In this document: positions 5,413 through 11,619 of the stretch, piece by piece
Numbering within the stretch: the first letter of the stretch is position 1
Layout: every line of letters begins with the position of its first letter
Assembly: GCA_947630525.1 (NCBI GenBank)
Contig: CANRHW010000028.1
Span: 1 to 12,178, forward strand
Reading direction: 5' to 3'
DNA from: an uncultured Clostridia bacterium
GTDB lineage: Bacteria > Bacillota > Clostridia > UMGS1883
Length of the DNA stretch: 12,178 nucleotides
Translations under genes and position numbers: made by a program
The notes under the pieces: generated by a model
What the model was told of the DNA's origin: nothing
Seen by the model: the letters and a program-made list of their open reading frames with translations, nothing else
Databases searched by the model: none

Positions 5413-6765
5413 ATGACAAAAATCAAATTTGACTGCTCCGCCGCGGCGCCTTTCATTTCTCAGGAAGAAATAAAGGGCCTGGCTCCGGCTATCGAGGCCG
5501 CTCACAGGACCCTTGCCGAGGGTACCGGGGCCGGCAGCGACTTTTTGGGCTGGGTGCGTCTGCCGGAGACCTATGACCGCCAGGAGTTTGCGCGTATAAA
5601 AAAGGCCGCCGAAAAAATCAGGGCCAACAGCGACGCTCTTATAGTCATCGGCATAGGCGGCAGCTATCTCGGCGCCAGAATGGTTATCGAGATGCTCAGC
5701 CACAATTTCTATAATGCAAATAAGGCCGCAAGGAATGGCAATCCGCAGATATTCTTCGCCGGCAACAGTATCAGCTCCACCTATCTCAGCGATCTTATCG
5801 AGACGGTTAAGGACGTGGATTTCTCGGTTAACATAATTTCCAAGAGCGGCACCACCACCGAGCCGGCAATAGCCTTCCGCGTGTTCCGCGATTTGTTGGA
5901 GAAGAAGTACGGCAAGGACGGCGCCCGTGAACGCATTTTCGCCACCACTGACAAGGCCCGGGGCGCCCTTAAAAATCTGGCTGACGAGGAGGGTTACGAG
6001 ACCTTTGTCGTTCCCGACGACGTAGGCGGGCGCTACAGCGTGCTCACCGCGGTCGGTCTGCTGCCGATAGCCGCCGCCGGTCTTGACATCGACGCTCTTA
6101 TGGAGGGCGCCAGGGACGCTATGGAAGCCTATAACAGCCCCAACGTGGCCGAAAATGAATGCTATCAGTACGTTGCCGCCCGCAACGCCCTTTACCGCAA
6201 GGGCCGCACTACCGAAATGCTCATTAATTACGAACCCCAGGTTCACTATTTCGCCGAGTGGTGGAAGCAGCTCTTCGGTGAAAGCGAAGGCAAGGACGGC
6301 AAGGGTATTTTCCCCGCGGCCGCCGATTTTTCCAGCGATCTGCATTCCATGGGTCAGTATATTCAAGAGGGCCTGCGGATAATGTTCGAGACGGTCGTAT
6401 TTTTCGACCATCCCCGCAAGGACCTTGAAATCGGCACGGATTCGGCCAATGTGGACGGCCTCAATTTCCTGGCCGGCAAAAACGTCAGCTATGTGAACGA
6501 ACAGGCGATGAGCGGCACTCTTTTGGCCCATACCGACGGCAACGTGCCCAACCTTGTTATCCGCGCCGAGCGCATGGACGAATACTGCCTCGGCAATCTT
6601 ATCTACTTCTTTGAAAAGGCCTGCGGCGTGAGCGGATATCTTCTTGGCGTAAATCCCTTCAACCAGCCCGGCGTTGAGGCTTATAAGAAGAATATGTTTG
6701 CCCTGCTCGGCAAGCCGGGGTATGAGGCCGCTCAGGCGGAGCTCCTTGCACGGCTCGGCAAATAA
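5413..6765 (+). CDS. pgi: Glucose-6-phosphate isomerase
   Basis: Interconverts glucose 6-phosphate and fructose 6-phosphate in glycolysis and gluconeogenesis; cytoplasmic. It has 450 residues, the compact length of the Bacillus-type enzyme. Visible motifs are GIGGSYLG (80-87), the phosphate-binding SKSGTTTEP (143-151), the first family signature around GGRYSVLTAVGL (205-216) and the second ending in FNQPGVEAYK (416-425). The catalytic residues of the Geobacillus enzyme (Glu290, His311, Lys425) fall at exactly the same numbers here: E290 in FGES, H311 and K425. The ATG at 5413 follows AGGAGG (5400-5405). The gene is complete and monocistronic as far as visible; the last codons and stop form the start of a tandem repeat (6751 on). 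Confidence 0.98.
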   Translation: MTKIKFDCSAAAPFISQEEIKGLAPAIEAAHRTLAEGTGAGSDFLGWVRLPETYDRQEFARIKKAAEKIRANSDALIVIGIGGSYLGARMVIEMLSHNFYNANKAARNGNPQIFFAGNSISSTYLSDLIETVKDVDFSVNIISKSGTTTEPAIAFRVFRDLLEKKYGKDGARERIFATTDKARGALKNLADEEGYETFVVPDDVGGRYSVLTAVGLLPIAAAGLDIDALMEGARDAMEAYNSPNVAENECYQYVAARNALYRKGRTTEMLINYEPQVHYFAEWWKQLFGESEGKDGKGIFPAAADFSSDLHSMGQYIQEGLRIMFETVVFFDHPRKDLEIGTDSANVDGLNFLAGKNVSYVNEQAMSGTLLAHTDGNVPNLVIRAERMDEYCLGNLIYFFEKACGVSGYLLGVNPFNQPGVEAYKKNMFALLGKPGYEAAQAELLARLGK

Positions 6766-6983
6766 GCGGCGCATCTCATCCTTTTTCGGAGCTTGACGTA
6801 TACCGAATACACCGTCGCTCCTCAAAAAAACAAGCTGCTTGCTTCTGTACCGAGCCTCGGCCCGGCAGATAAGCGGTGTGTCTCATCCTTTTTCGGAGCT
6901 TGACGTATACCAGATACGCCGTCGCTCCTCAAAAGAACAAGCTGCTTGCTTCTGTACCGAGCCTCGGCTCGGCAAATAAGCGG
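6751..6983. repeat. Two tandem copies of a 107-bp intergenic element starting in the pgi stop region
   Basis: Counting from the T of the pgi stop codon, copy one is 6763-6869 and copy two 6870-6976, exactly 107 bp each. They differ at nine positions by hand count (about 92% identical), and all nine are transitions. A third copy of the edge follows: the 19-nt word CGGCTCGGCAAATAAGCGG, which includes the pgi stop, is at 6751-6769 and again at 6965-6983, 214 bp (two units) later. Inside each copy a bulged hairpin (GGAGC-GACG with CGTC-GCTCC; 6788-6821 and 6895-6928) and a CCGAGCCTCGG palindrome are unchanged. No gene is evident on either strand. It could be a multi-copy intergenic repeat of the genome or a local duplication. 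Confidence 0.9.
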
Positions 6984-6986
6984 ATT

Positions 6987-7012
6987 TTGTCTAAACTTTT
7001 TTGGACAATTTT
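6987..7012 (+). terminator. Weak terminator-like stem-loop before the P-loop gene
   Basis: TTGTCTAAA (6987-6995) pairs with TTTGGACAA (7000-7008), 9 bp with one G-U, 4-nt loop, followed by TTTTC. The stem is AT-rich and therefore weak. It may end pgi or repeat-derived transcripts just before the promoter at 7024. Confidence 0.4.
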
Positions 7013-7023
7013 CATAAAAACTA

Positions 7024-7052
7024 TTGCAATTAATGCGGATTTATAGTATAAT
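7024..7052 (+). promoter_or_regulatory. Sigma-A promoter of the small P-loop gene
   Basis: TTGCAA (7024-7029), a 17-bp spacer and a perfect TATAAT (7047-7052). The predicted start is near 7059, 26 bases before the ATG at 7085. Confidence 0.8.
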
Positions 7053-7084
7053 GATAACAAATAACGGATATAGGAGGAATAATT

Positions 7085-7492
7085 ATGGTTAAGGTAATTA
7101 TCGGCGAAAAGGGCACCGGCAAAACCGCCAAGCTTATTGACGCGGTCAATGCAGCCGAGGCGGCTTCCAAGGGTAATATCGTATTCATAAACAAGGGAGA
7201 CAGACATATTTTTGATTTGACTCATCGGGTGCGCATTGTTGACTCGGTGGATTATTACATCACAAATTACGATGAATTTTATGGCCTTGTATGCGGTATT
7301 CTTTCCCAAAACTACGATATTTCCAACATATTTATTGACAGTATAACAAAAATAGTTAACAAGGACCTGGACGCTATGGTGGCCTGCCTGGATAAGCTGG
7401 ATAAGGTTTCGACCGAGCACGGCGCCGAACTCATGGTTATAGTCAGCCTTAAAGAGGACGAGGCTCCCGAGGGACTTAAGAAATACTTATAA
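7085..7492 (+). CDS. Small solitary P-loop NTPase-like protein of unknown function
   Basis: A 135-residue protein opening with MVKVIIGEKGTGKTAKLI: a Walker A motif GEKGTGKT (7-14) at the very N-terminus. NIFIDS (81-86) is a probable Walker B strand ending in D85, and ELMVIVSLKED (115-125) could be the sensor-strand region. It lacks the rest of an AAA+ or ABC domain, so it is a minimal P-loop fold. I recall similar short clostridial proteins being labelled ATP-binding or, loosely, PilT-like, but no pilus genes are near. It is single-gene: own promoter (7024-7052), AGGAGG site (7072-7077), and a strong terminator after it (7548-7607). Length and context suggest a real, conserved gene. Function not known. 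Confidence 0.78.
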   Translation: MVKVIIGEKGTGKTAKLIDAVNAAEAASKGNIVFINKGDRHIFDLTHRVRIVDSVDYYITNYDEFYGLVCGILSQNYDISNIFIDSITKIVNKDLDAMVACLDKLDKVSTEHGAELMVIVSLKEDEAPEGLKKYL

Positions 7493-7502
7493 TAAAAATT
7501 GG

Positions 7503-7537
7503 GCCGAAAACCGCCCTGTAATCTATGGGCGGCCGGC
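7503..7537 (+). other. Stem-loop in the 3' UTR of the P-loop gene
   Basis: CCGCCC (7511-7516) pairs with GGGCGG (7527-7532), and GCCG (7503-7506) with CGGC (7534-7537) across an internal A-rich loop. It starts 11 bp after the stop codon and directly precedes the terminator stem, giving a 100-nt structured tail. Confidence 0.5.
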
Positions 7538-7547
7538 TGAAAACCGT

Positions 7548-7607
7548 GCAGAACGTTGTTGGAACAAGCGCCGCCGCGCTTGCTCCAACGCGGGTCTGCG
7601 CTTTTTT
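7548..7607 (+). terminator. Strong intrinsic terminator after the P-loop gene
   Basis: GTTGGA-A-CAAGCG (7558-7570) pairs with CGCTTG-C-TCCAAC (7577-7589): 12 bp with one A-C mismatch and a 6-nt loop. An outer GCAGA/TCTGC (7548-7552/7595-7599) clamps it, and T6 follows at 7602-7607. Confidence 0.8.
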
Positions 7608-7690
7608 GCGGCTCATCTTTTGCGCCATTCACGGAGCTGGGGGAGACCTTTTTCAAAAAAAACTTGAAAAATATAAAAAAACACTTGCAT

Positions 7691-7721
7691 TTGTTGTCCA
7701 AATGTGGTAAAGTATTATAGT
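7691..7721 (+). promoter_or_regulatory. Probable promoter of secG
   Basis: TTGTTG (7691-7696), a 16-bp spacer and TATTAT (7713-7718). An alternative is TTGTCC (7694-7699) with TATAGT (7716-7721), also 16 bp. Either gives a start about 35 bases before the secG ATG. The upstream stretch 7608-7690 has no gene; it holds A/T tracts with a weak TTTTTCAA/TTGAAAAA dyad (7649-7671). Confidence 0.5.
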
Positions 7722-7758
7722 GACATTGATATGCGTTAATTTACGGAGGTGTAATGGT

Positions 7759-7995
7759 ATGAAGTTGGCCGCTACTCTGGTCTATCTTGTGATCGCGCTG
7801 GTGCTTACGGTCGTTGTTCTGCTTCAGGAGGGTAAGGACCCCAGAGATTCCGCCATCATGGGCGGCTCGTCAGATACCTTCTTTGGCAAGAATAAGGCCC
7901 ATACGATGGAGGGTTTTATGGAAAAGCTTACGAGCGTTTTTGCTATACTGTTTTTCGTACTTTCCATTGTCCTTTCTCTTAACATATTTAAGTAA
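7759..7995 (+). CDS. secG: Protein translocase subunit SecG
   Basis: A 78-residue membrane protein, the small auxiliary subunit of the SecYEG export channel. Two transmembrane helices (about residues 3-22 and 55-76) flank a short loop with the family pattern LLQEGKDP (21-28), MGGSSDTFFG (34-43) and EKLTSVFAILFF (55-66). I chose the ATG at 7759 because GGAGGT (7745-7750) lies 8 bases upstream and the helix begins at once; an in-frame ATG at 7720 is inside the promoter region, and an out-of-frame ATG at 7754 hits a stop after one codon. It heads the conserved block secG-rnr-smpB-ssrA, though a terminator stem separates it from rnr. Confidence 0.95.
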   Translation: MKLAATLVYLVIALVLTVVVLLQEGKDPRDSAIMGGSSDTFFGKNKAHTMEGFMEKLTSVFAILFFVLSIVLSLNIFK

Positions 7996-8004
7996 GGAAG
8001 GCTT

Positions 8005-8034
8005 CAGGCACCGGACAGGTGCCTGTTTTTATTT
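8005..8034 (+). terminator. Intrinsic terminator or attenuator between secG and rnr
   Basis: CAGGCACC (8005-8012) pairs with GGTGCCTG (8018-8025), a perfect 8-bp stem with a 5-nt loop, followed by T5-A-T3. It starts 9 bp after the secG stop. No good promoter is visible between it and the rnr start (8085), so partial read-through probably feeds rnr and smpB. Confidence 0.85.
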
Positions 8035-8084
8035 GCAAATTTTGTGATATTAACAGACATAAGGGAGAAAATTAGGGAGATTAT

Positions 8085-10277
8085 ATGACAAGAAAAGAAA
8101 GGATTTGTCGCTTTATCTCGGCTCCGGGATACGAGCCCGTTGACCGCGGGCGTTTGGCCGAGGCGCTCAAAGTCCCGGAGAAAAGCTTGAACCGCTTCAA
8201 TGGCGAGGTGGACCAACTGATAAGGAGCGGCGACATCGTTGAGAGCCGCAAGACCGGCCGTTTGCGTACCGTTAAGTCCGTCGGCCTTGCGAAGGGCGTT
8301 CTCAGAGTAAATCCAAAGGGCTTCGGCTTCGTCATTCGGGAAGATGGGGGCGAGGACCTTTATGTGAGCGAGAAGTTTTTTAATTCGGCCATAAACGGCG
8401 ATACCGTATTGGCAAGGCGTATTTCGCCTGAAAACGGCCGGGATCGCTGGGCCGTCTATTCCGTGCTTGAAAGGGGCAATAACAAGGTTGTCGGCCTGCT
8501 CAGACTATACCCAGGCATGGGCGTCGTCACGCCCGACAATGAAAAGCTGCCCAGGGAGATGTTTGTTTCAGACAACGGCAAGGCCCTCGACGGCCAAAAG
8601 GTGGTGGCGCGGATAACAGGTTATCCCGCCGACGGCAGCCTCCACGGGGAGATCGAGGAGGTGCTGGGCTTCCCTGACGATTTCGGGGTAGATGTGCTGT
8701 CAATAATAAAAGACTATGGGTTTGAGCCGGAGTTCCCCAAAAACGTTGTCTCGCAGTCCAAGGCCGTGCCCTCCGAGGTTTCCCCGGATGAAACAGCGGA
8801 CAGGCTCGACCTCCGCGACAAGCTGATAATCACTATTGACGGCGACGATACAAAGGATATCGACGACGCCGTCTCGCTGGAGAGGGCCGGCAGCGGCTGG
8901 CGGCTGGGCGTCCACATTGCTGATGTCAGCGCCTATGTACGCCCCGGTTCGGCGCTGGACAAGGAGGCCCTTAAAAGGGGAACCAGCGTTTATCTGGCGG
9001 ACAGAGTAGCGCCTATGCTGCCGCCCAGGCTCAGCAATGGCGTCTGCTCTCTGAACGAGGGCGAGGACCGGCTGACAATGACGGTTTTCATGGACATGGA
9101 CGAAGACGGCGGCGTGACCGGCGCCACATTCCACAAGTCGGTCATTCGTTCCGCCCACCGCATGACCTATAACAATGTGGAAAAGATATTGAAAGGCGAC
9201 AAGAAGCTGACCGAGCGCTATGCCGACGTCGCGCCCATGCTTCGGGATATGCGGATTTTGAGCCAAAAACTCAAAAGGCAGGCCCTGCGGCGTGGATATA
9301 TAGAACTGGCCATACCCGAGGCTAAGGCAGTTTTGGACGAAAAGGGCCGCGCCGTGGCCATTGAGCTCCGCCGCGCCAGCGACGCTACCGAGCTCATTGA
9401 GCAGTTCATGGTGGCGGCCAATATGACCGTGGCTAAGTTCCTGTGTGAGCGCAAAATTCCGGCGATTTATCGGGTGCATGGACTCCCCGACGAGGCCAAG
9501 CTCAAAACTGTGCGGCGGATGGTCAGCGGCATGGGCATCAATCCCAATCTTCCGGTTGCGGAGATACTTAAAGCCGCCGAGGGTACCGAGAGGGAGGCCG
9601 TCGTTTCGGCCCTTGTGCTGCGCAGCATGGCCAAGGCCGCCTATGCCGACAAAAATCTTGGCCACTACGGCTTGGGTGCGGAGTATTACTGCCATTTTAC
9701 CTCGCCCATACGCCGGTATCCCGACCTGGTCTGCCACCGGGCGCTAAAGGCCGCCATCGAAAACGACGCGGCCGCCATGAGGTCTCTCCGGCTGACGGCT
9801 GCCGACGCGGCGGAGCAGAGCAGCGAACGGGAAACCGCCGCCGAGCGCTGTGAGCGTGATGTGCTGGACATGAAAAAGGCCGAATATATGGAACAGTTCG
9901 TGGGTCAGGACTTCCACGGGGTTATATCCTCGGTGACGGGCTTTGGCTTTTTCGTGGCCCTGCCCGATACGGTTGAAGGCCTGGTGAGCGTGACCTCTCT
10001 CAATGACGATTACTACGTCTTTGACGAGGAGGATATGTGCCTTTACGGCAAGCGCAGCCACAAGCGGTACTGCTTGGGCGACGGCGTGGACGTTACCCTT
10101 GTGTCCGCCAACCGTCAAAACAGGAAAATCGAATTTGCGGTCAAGGGCCAAAAGGCCCGTAAGCCCGAGAAAAAGGAGGCGCCCAATGGCGGAAAACAAA
10201 AACGTAAAAATTCTGGCGCAAAACAAAAGCGCGTATCACGAGTTTTTCATAGAAGAAAAAATAGAGGCCGGCATTGA
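8085..10277 (+). CDS. rnr: Ribonuclease R, 3'-to-5' exoribonuclease
   Basis: A 730-residue processive exonuclease that degrades structured RNA and, with SmpB and tmRNA, non-stop mRNA. The domain order is complete: winged-helix start (1-60), two cold-shock domains (about 69-195), catalytic RNB domain (about 239-565) and S1 domain (about 605-686). The magnesium-binding acidic residues of the RNB family are present in TIDGDDTKDIDDAV: D252, D258, D260 and D261. HFTSPIRRYPDL (537-548) holds the conserved arginines. The ATG at 8085 has AGGGAG at 8074-8079. The C-terminus is strongly basic (687-730). Its last 30 codons (from 10186) are shared, in another frame, with the start of smpB: a 92-bp overlap. 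Typical family length is about 700-820 residues. Confidence 0.97.
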   Translation: MTRKERICRFISAPGYEPVDRGRLAEALKVPEKSLNRFNGEVDQLIRSGDIVESRKTGRLRTVKSVGLAKGVLRVNPKGFGFVIREDGGEDLYVSEKFFNSAINGDTVLARRISPENGRDRWAVYSVLERGNNKVVGLLRLYPGMGVVTPDNEKLPREMFVSDNGKALDGQKVVARITGYPADGSLHGEIEEVLGFPDDFGVDVLSIIKDYGFEPEFPKNVVSQSKAVPSEVSPDETADRLDLRDKLIITIDGDDTKDIDDAVSLERAGSGWRLGVHIADVSAYVRPGSALDKEALKRGTSVYLADRVAPMLPPRLSNGVCSLNEGEDRLTMTVFMDMDEDGGVTGATFHKSVIRSAHRMTYNNVEKILKGDKKLTERYADVAPMLRDMRILSQKLKRQALRRGYIELAIPEAKAVLDEKGRAVAIELRRASDATELIEQFMVAANMTVAKFLCERKIPAIYRVHGLPDEAKLKTVRRMVSGMGINPNLPVAEILKAAEGTEREAVVSALVLRSMAKAAYADKNLGHYGLGAEYYCHFTSPIRRYPDLVCHRALKAAIENDAAAMRSLRLTAADAAEQSSERETAAERCERDVLDMKKAEYMEQFVGQDFHGVISSVTGFGFFVALPDTVEGLVSVTSLNDDYYVFDEEDMCLYGKRSHKRYCLGDGVDVTLVSANRQNRKIEFAVKGQKARKPEKKEAPNGGKQKRKNSGAKQKRVSRVFHRRKNRGRH

Positions 10278-10656
10278 GCTTTTCGGCACCGAGGTAAAGT
10301 CTATCCGGCAGGGCAAGGTAAATCTCAAAGAGAGCTACTGCGAGATAGACGGGGGGCAGATGTTCATTCACGGAATGCACGTTTCGCCCTATGAACAGGG
10401 CAATATCTTCAACAAGGACCCCCTGCGCACCCGGCGGCTGCTCTTGCACAAGGGCGAGATAATGCGGCTTTTCGGCAAGGTTAAGCAAAAGGGTCTGACC
10501 CTTGTTCCGCTAGACGTGTATCTCAAAGGTTCGCTGGTGAAAATGACCGTTGCCCTCGCCCGGGGAAAAAAGCTCTACGATAAGCGAGAGGACGCCGCCA
10601 AGCGTGACGCCCGCCGGGAAATGGACCGGGCGCTTAGGGAACGGCAGAAGCAGTAA
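10186..10656 (+). CDS. smpB: SsrA-binding protein SmpB
   Basis: A 156-residue tmRNA-binding protein that delivers tmRNA to stalled ribosomes. Family signs are NKSAYHEFFIEEKIEAGIEL (13-32), GTEVKSIRQGKVNLKESY (34-51), FIHGMHVSPYEQGN (60-73), DPLRTRRLLLHKGEI (78-92) and the basic tail GKKLYDKREDAAKRD onward (127-156), which enters the mRNA channel. I chose the ATG at 10186 because it is preceded by AAGGAGG (10173-10179) and gives the standard length; upstream in-frame extension to 10003 only reads rnr in the wrong frame. The start and its ribosome binding site lie inside rnr, so expression is coupled to rnr translation. Its RNA partner ssrA is about 1 kb downstream, beyond an inserted XRE gene. 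I see no clear terminator after the stop. Confidence 0.97.
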   Translation: MAENKNVKILAQNKSAYHEFFIEEKIEAGIELFGTEVKSIRQGKVNLKESYCEIDGGQMFIHGMHVSPYEQGNIFNKDPLRTRRLLLHKGEIMRLFGKVKQKGLTLVPLDVYLKGSLVKMTVALARGKKLYDKREDAAKRDARREMDRALRERQKQ

Positions 10657-10673
10657 CCGCCCCGGTTGAACGT

Positions 10674-10703
10674 CTATCCGAATAAGCGGCCGCCTATCCG
10701 AAT
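10674..10703 (+). repeat. Short direct repeat after smpB
   Basis: The word CTATCCGAAT occurs at 10674-10683 and 10694-10703, flanking AAGCGGCCGC. The 10-nt word AATAAGCGGC (10681-10690) also occurs at the start of the 107-bp element (6761-6770). Possibly the edge of a decayed copy, possibly chance. Confidence 0.4.
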
Positions 10704-10709
10704 TTTATA

Positions 10710-10739
10710 TTGATTTCTCCAATAATTTTATGTTACAAT
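10710..10739 (+). promoter_or_regulatory. Promoter of the XRE-family gene
   Basis: TTGATT (10710-10715), an 18-bp spacer and TACAAT (10734-10739), preceded by TGT (extended -10). The predicted start is near 10746, so the leader is very short (about 16 bases), just including the AGGGGAG site. Confidence 0.7.
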
Positions 10740-10761
10740 AAAACCAAAGGGGAGATCAAAA

Positions 10762-11532
10762 ATGAAAACTGTCGGCGAAAAGATTGCGTCCCTGCGCAGG
10801 GACAGGCACATGACCCAAGAGGAGCTTGCCGCCAACCTGGGCGTGTCGGCCCAGTCGGTCTCAAAATGGGAAAACAACGTCACCATGCCGGACATTCTGC
10901 TTTTGCCGGTAATAGCGGGCTTATTTGAGGTGACCGTGGACGAACTGTTTTCCATAGAAAGACCCGGGCGCAAGGGCTCCTTCTCCGCCGAGGAAACTCC
11001 GGCGGCTGTCTACAAATCGGTAATTGAGACAATGTGGGGTTGGGATACGGAGGCTCAGCCGGAGCTTGTAATTAAAAACCTCAAAAATAATTGGGGACGG
11101 CATACGGGCTTTGTATCAAGGCAGGCCGGTGGCGTTTACGCCAACAAAGATATGGCCCTTGTCTGGCTCCCAGACAGTGAAACCGACCTTGCTCTGCTGG
11201 AAAGTGAGGCTGCGGCGGAGTTTTTGGCGGCTTTGGCGGACGCTTATGTGCGCAAAATTATTAAACACCTGATTAAAAAGCCCGGCGTATACACGGCGGC
11301 TTCACTTGCCGCCCTCTGTGATATGGACGAAAAGGATGCCCGGACGGCCATTGAAAGGCTGGAGGCTTATAACCTTGCGGAAAGGCGGTCAGTGGATGTG
11401 GGCGCGGGAGAAAAGCTGGACGTGTACAGCCTTTTTGGCGAACATAAGATAAAGCTGCTGCTGTGCCCGCTTTTGTCTCTCGCGGAGCGGCTTGCGGATT
11501 TTCACGAGGACTGGTGCGGGTTCCGAAATTAG
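10762..11532 (+). CDS. XRE-family transcriptional regulator with a C-terminal winged-helix-like part
   Basis: A 256-residue protein. Residues 6-62 are a classic Cro/C1-type helix-turn-helix (IASLRRDRHMTQEELAANLG, then VSAQSVSKWENN and PDILLLPVIAGLFEVTVDELF). The middle (about 80-165) is unassigned. Residues 172-210 (KKPGVYTAASLAALCDMDEK, then DARTAIERLEAYNLAERR) look like a second, winged-helix DNA-binding or dimerisation unit. No protease, peptide-binding (TPR) or metal-binding motif is evident. It has its own promoter (10710-10739), AGGGGAG (10748-10754) before the ATG, and an inverted repeat after the stop. It lies between smpB and ssrA, which are usually neighbours, so it may be an insertion or a local regulator. 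Targets are unknown. Confidence 0.85.
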   Translation: MKTVGEKIASLRRDRHMTQEELAANLGVSAQSVSKWENNVTMPDILLLPVIAGLFEVTVDELFSIERPGRKGSFSAEETPAAVYKSVIETMWGWDTEAQPELVIKNLKNNWGRHTGFVSRQAGGVYANKDMALVWLPDSETDLALLESEAAAEFLAALADAYVRKIIKHLIKKPGVYTAASLAALCDMDEKDARTAIERLEAYNLAERRSVDVGAGEKLDVYSLFGEHKIKLLLCPLLSLAERLADFHEDWCGFRN

Positions 11533-11542
11533 ACAGAAAAAT

Positions 11543-11583
11543 CAAATCAAGGACAAAAAAACTCGCCTTTTGTCCTTGATTTG
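11543..11583 (+). terminator. Perfect 16-bp inverted repeat after the XRE gene, probable terminator overlapping the ssrA promoter
   Basis: CAAATCAAGGACAAAA (11543-11558) pairs perfectly with TTTTGTCCTTGATTTG (11568-11583), loop 9 nt, starting 10 bp after the stop. The plus-strand tail is not T-rich (TAACATAG), so classical termination is uncertain. The right arm contains the -35 box of the ssrA promoter (11576-11581). Confidence 0.55.
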
Positions 11584-11604
11584 TAACATAGATTATGGTA
11601 TAAT
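11576..11604 (+). promoter_or_regulatory. Sigma-A promoter of ssrA
   Basis: TTGATT (11576-11581), a 17-bp spacer and a perfect TATAAT (11599-11604), preceded by TGG (extended -10). The start would be near 11611, 9 bases before the mature tmRNA 5' end, leaving a short leader for RNase P. A second TATAAT at 11610-11615 has no good -35. Confidence 0.8.
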
Positions 11605-11619
11605 AACATTATAATATAT

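Noticed and set aside
5398..6825. 475-codon minus-strand open frame opposite pgi
   Set aside because: The whole length is the shadow of pgi, whose catalytic residues are all in place; G+C-rich codons leave the opposite strand open by chance.
6751..6983. Possible CRISPR array in the tandem repeat
   Set aside because: Two 107-bp near-identical units with no unique spacers of regular size and no cas genes.
6929..7420. Minus-strand open frame through the repeat and the P-loop gene
   Set aside because: Repeat-derived at one end and antisense to a gene with a good promoter and Walker A motif at the other.
7493..7690. Riboswitch or 6S RNA in the region before secG
   Set aside because: I found stems and a terminator but no conserved riboswitch core or 6S-like long rod, and the terminator belongs after the P-loop gene.
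8700..9737. 345-codon minus-strand open frame inside rnr
   Set aside because: Antisense to the RNB domain with its intact active site; no start signals.
10003..10656. Longer smpB reading frame starting at 10003
   Set aside because: The extra 61 codons translate rnr out of frame; the ATG at 10186 has a strong ribosome binding site and gives normal SmpB length.
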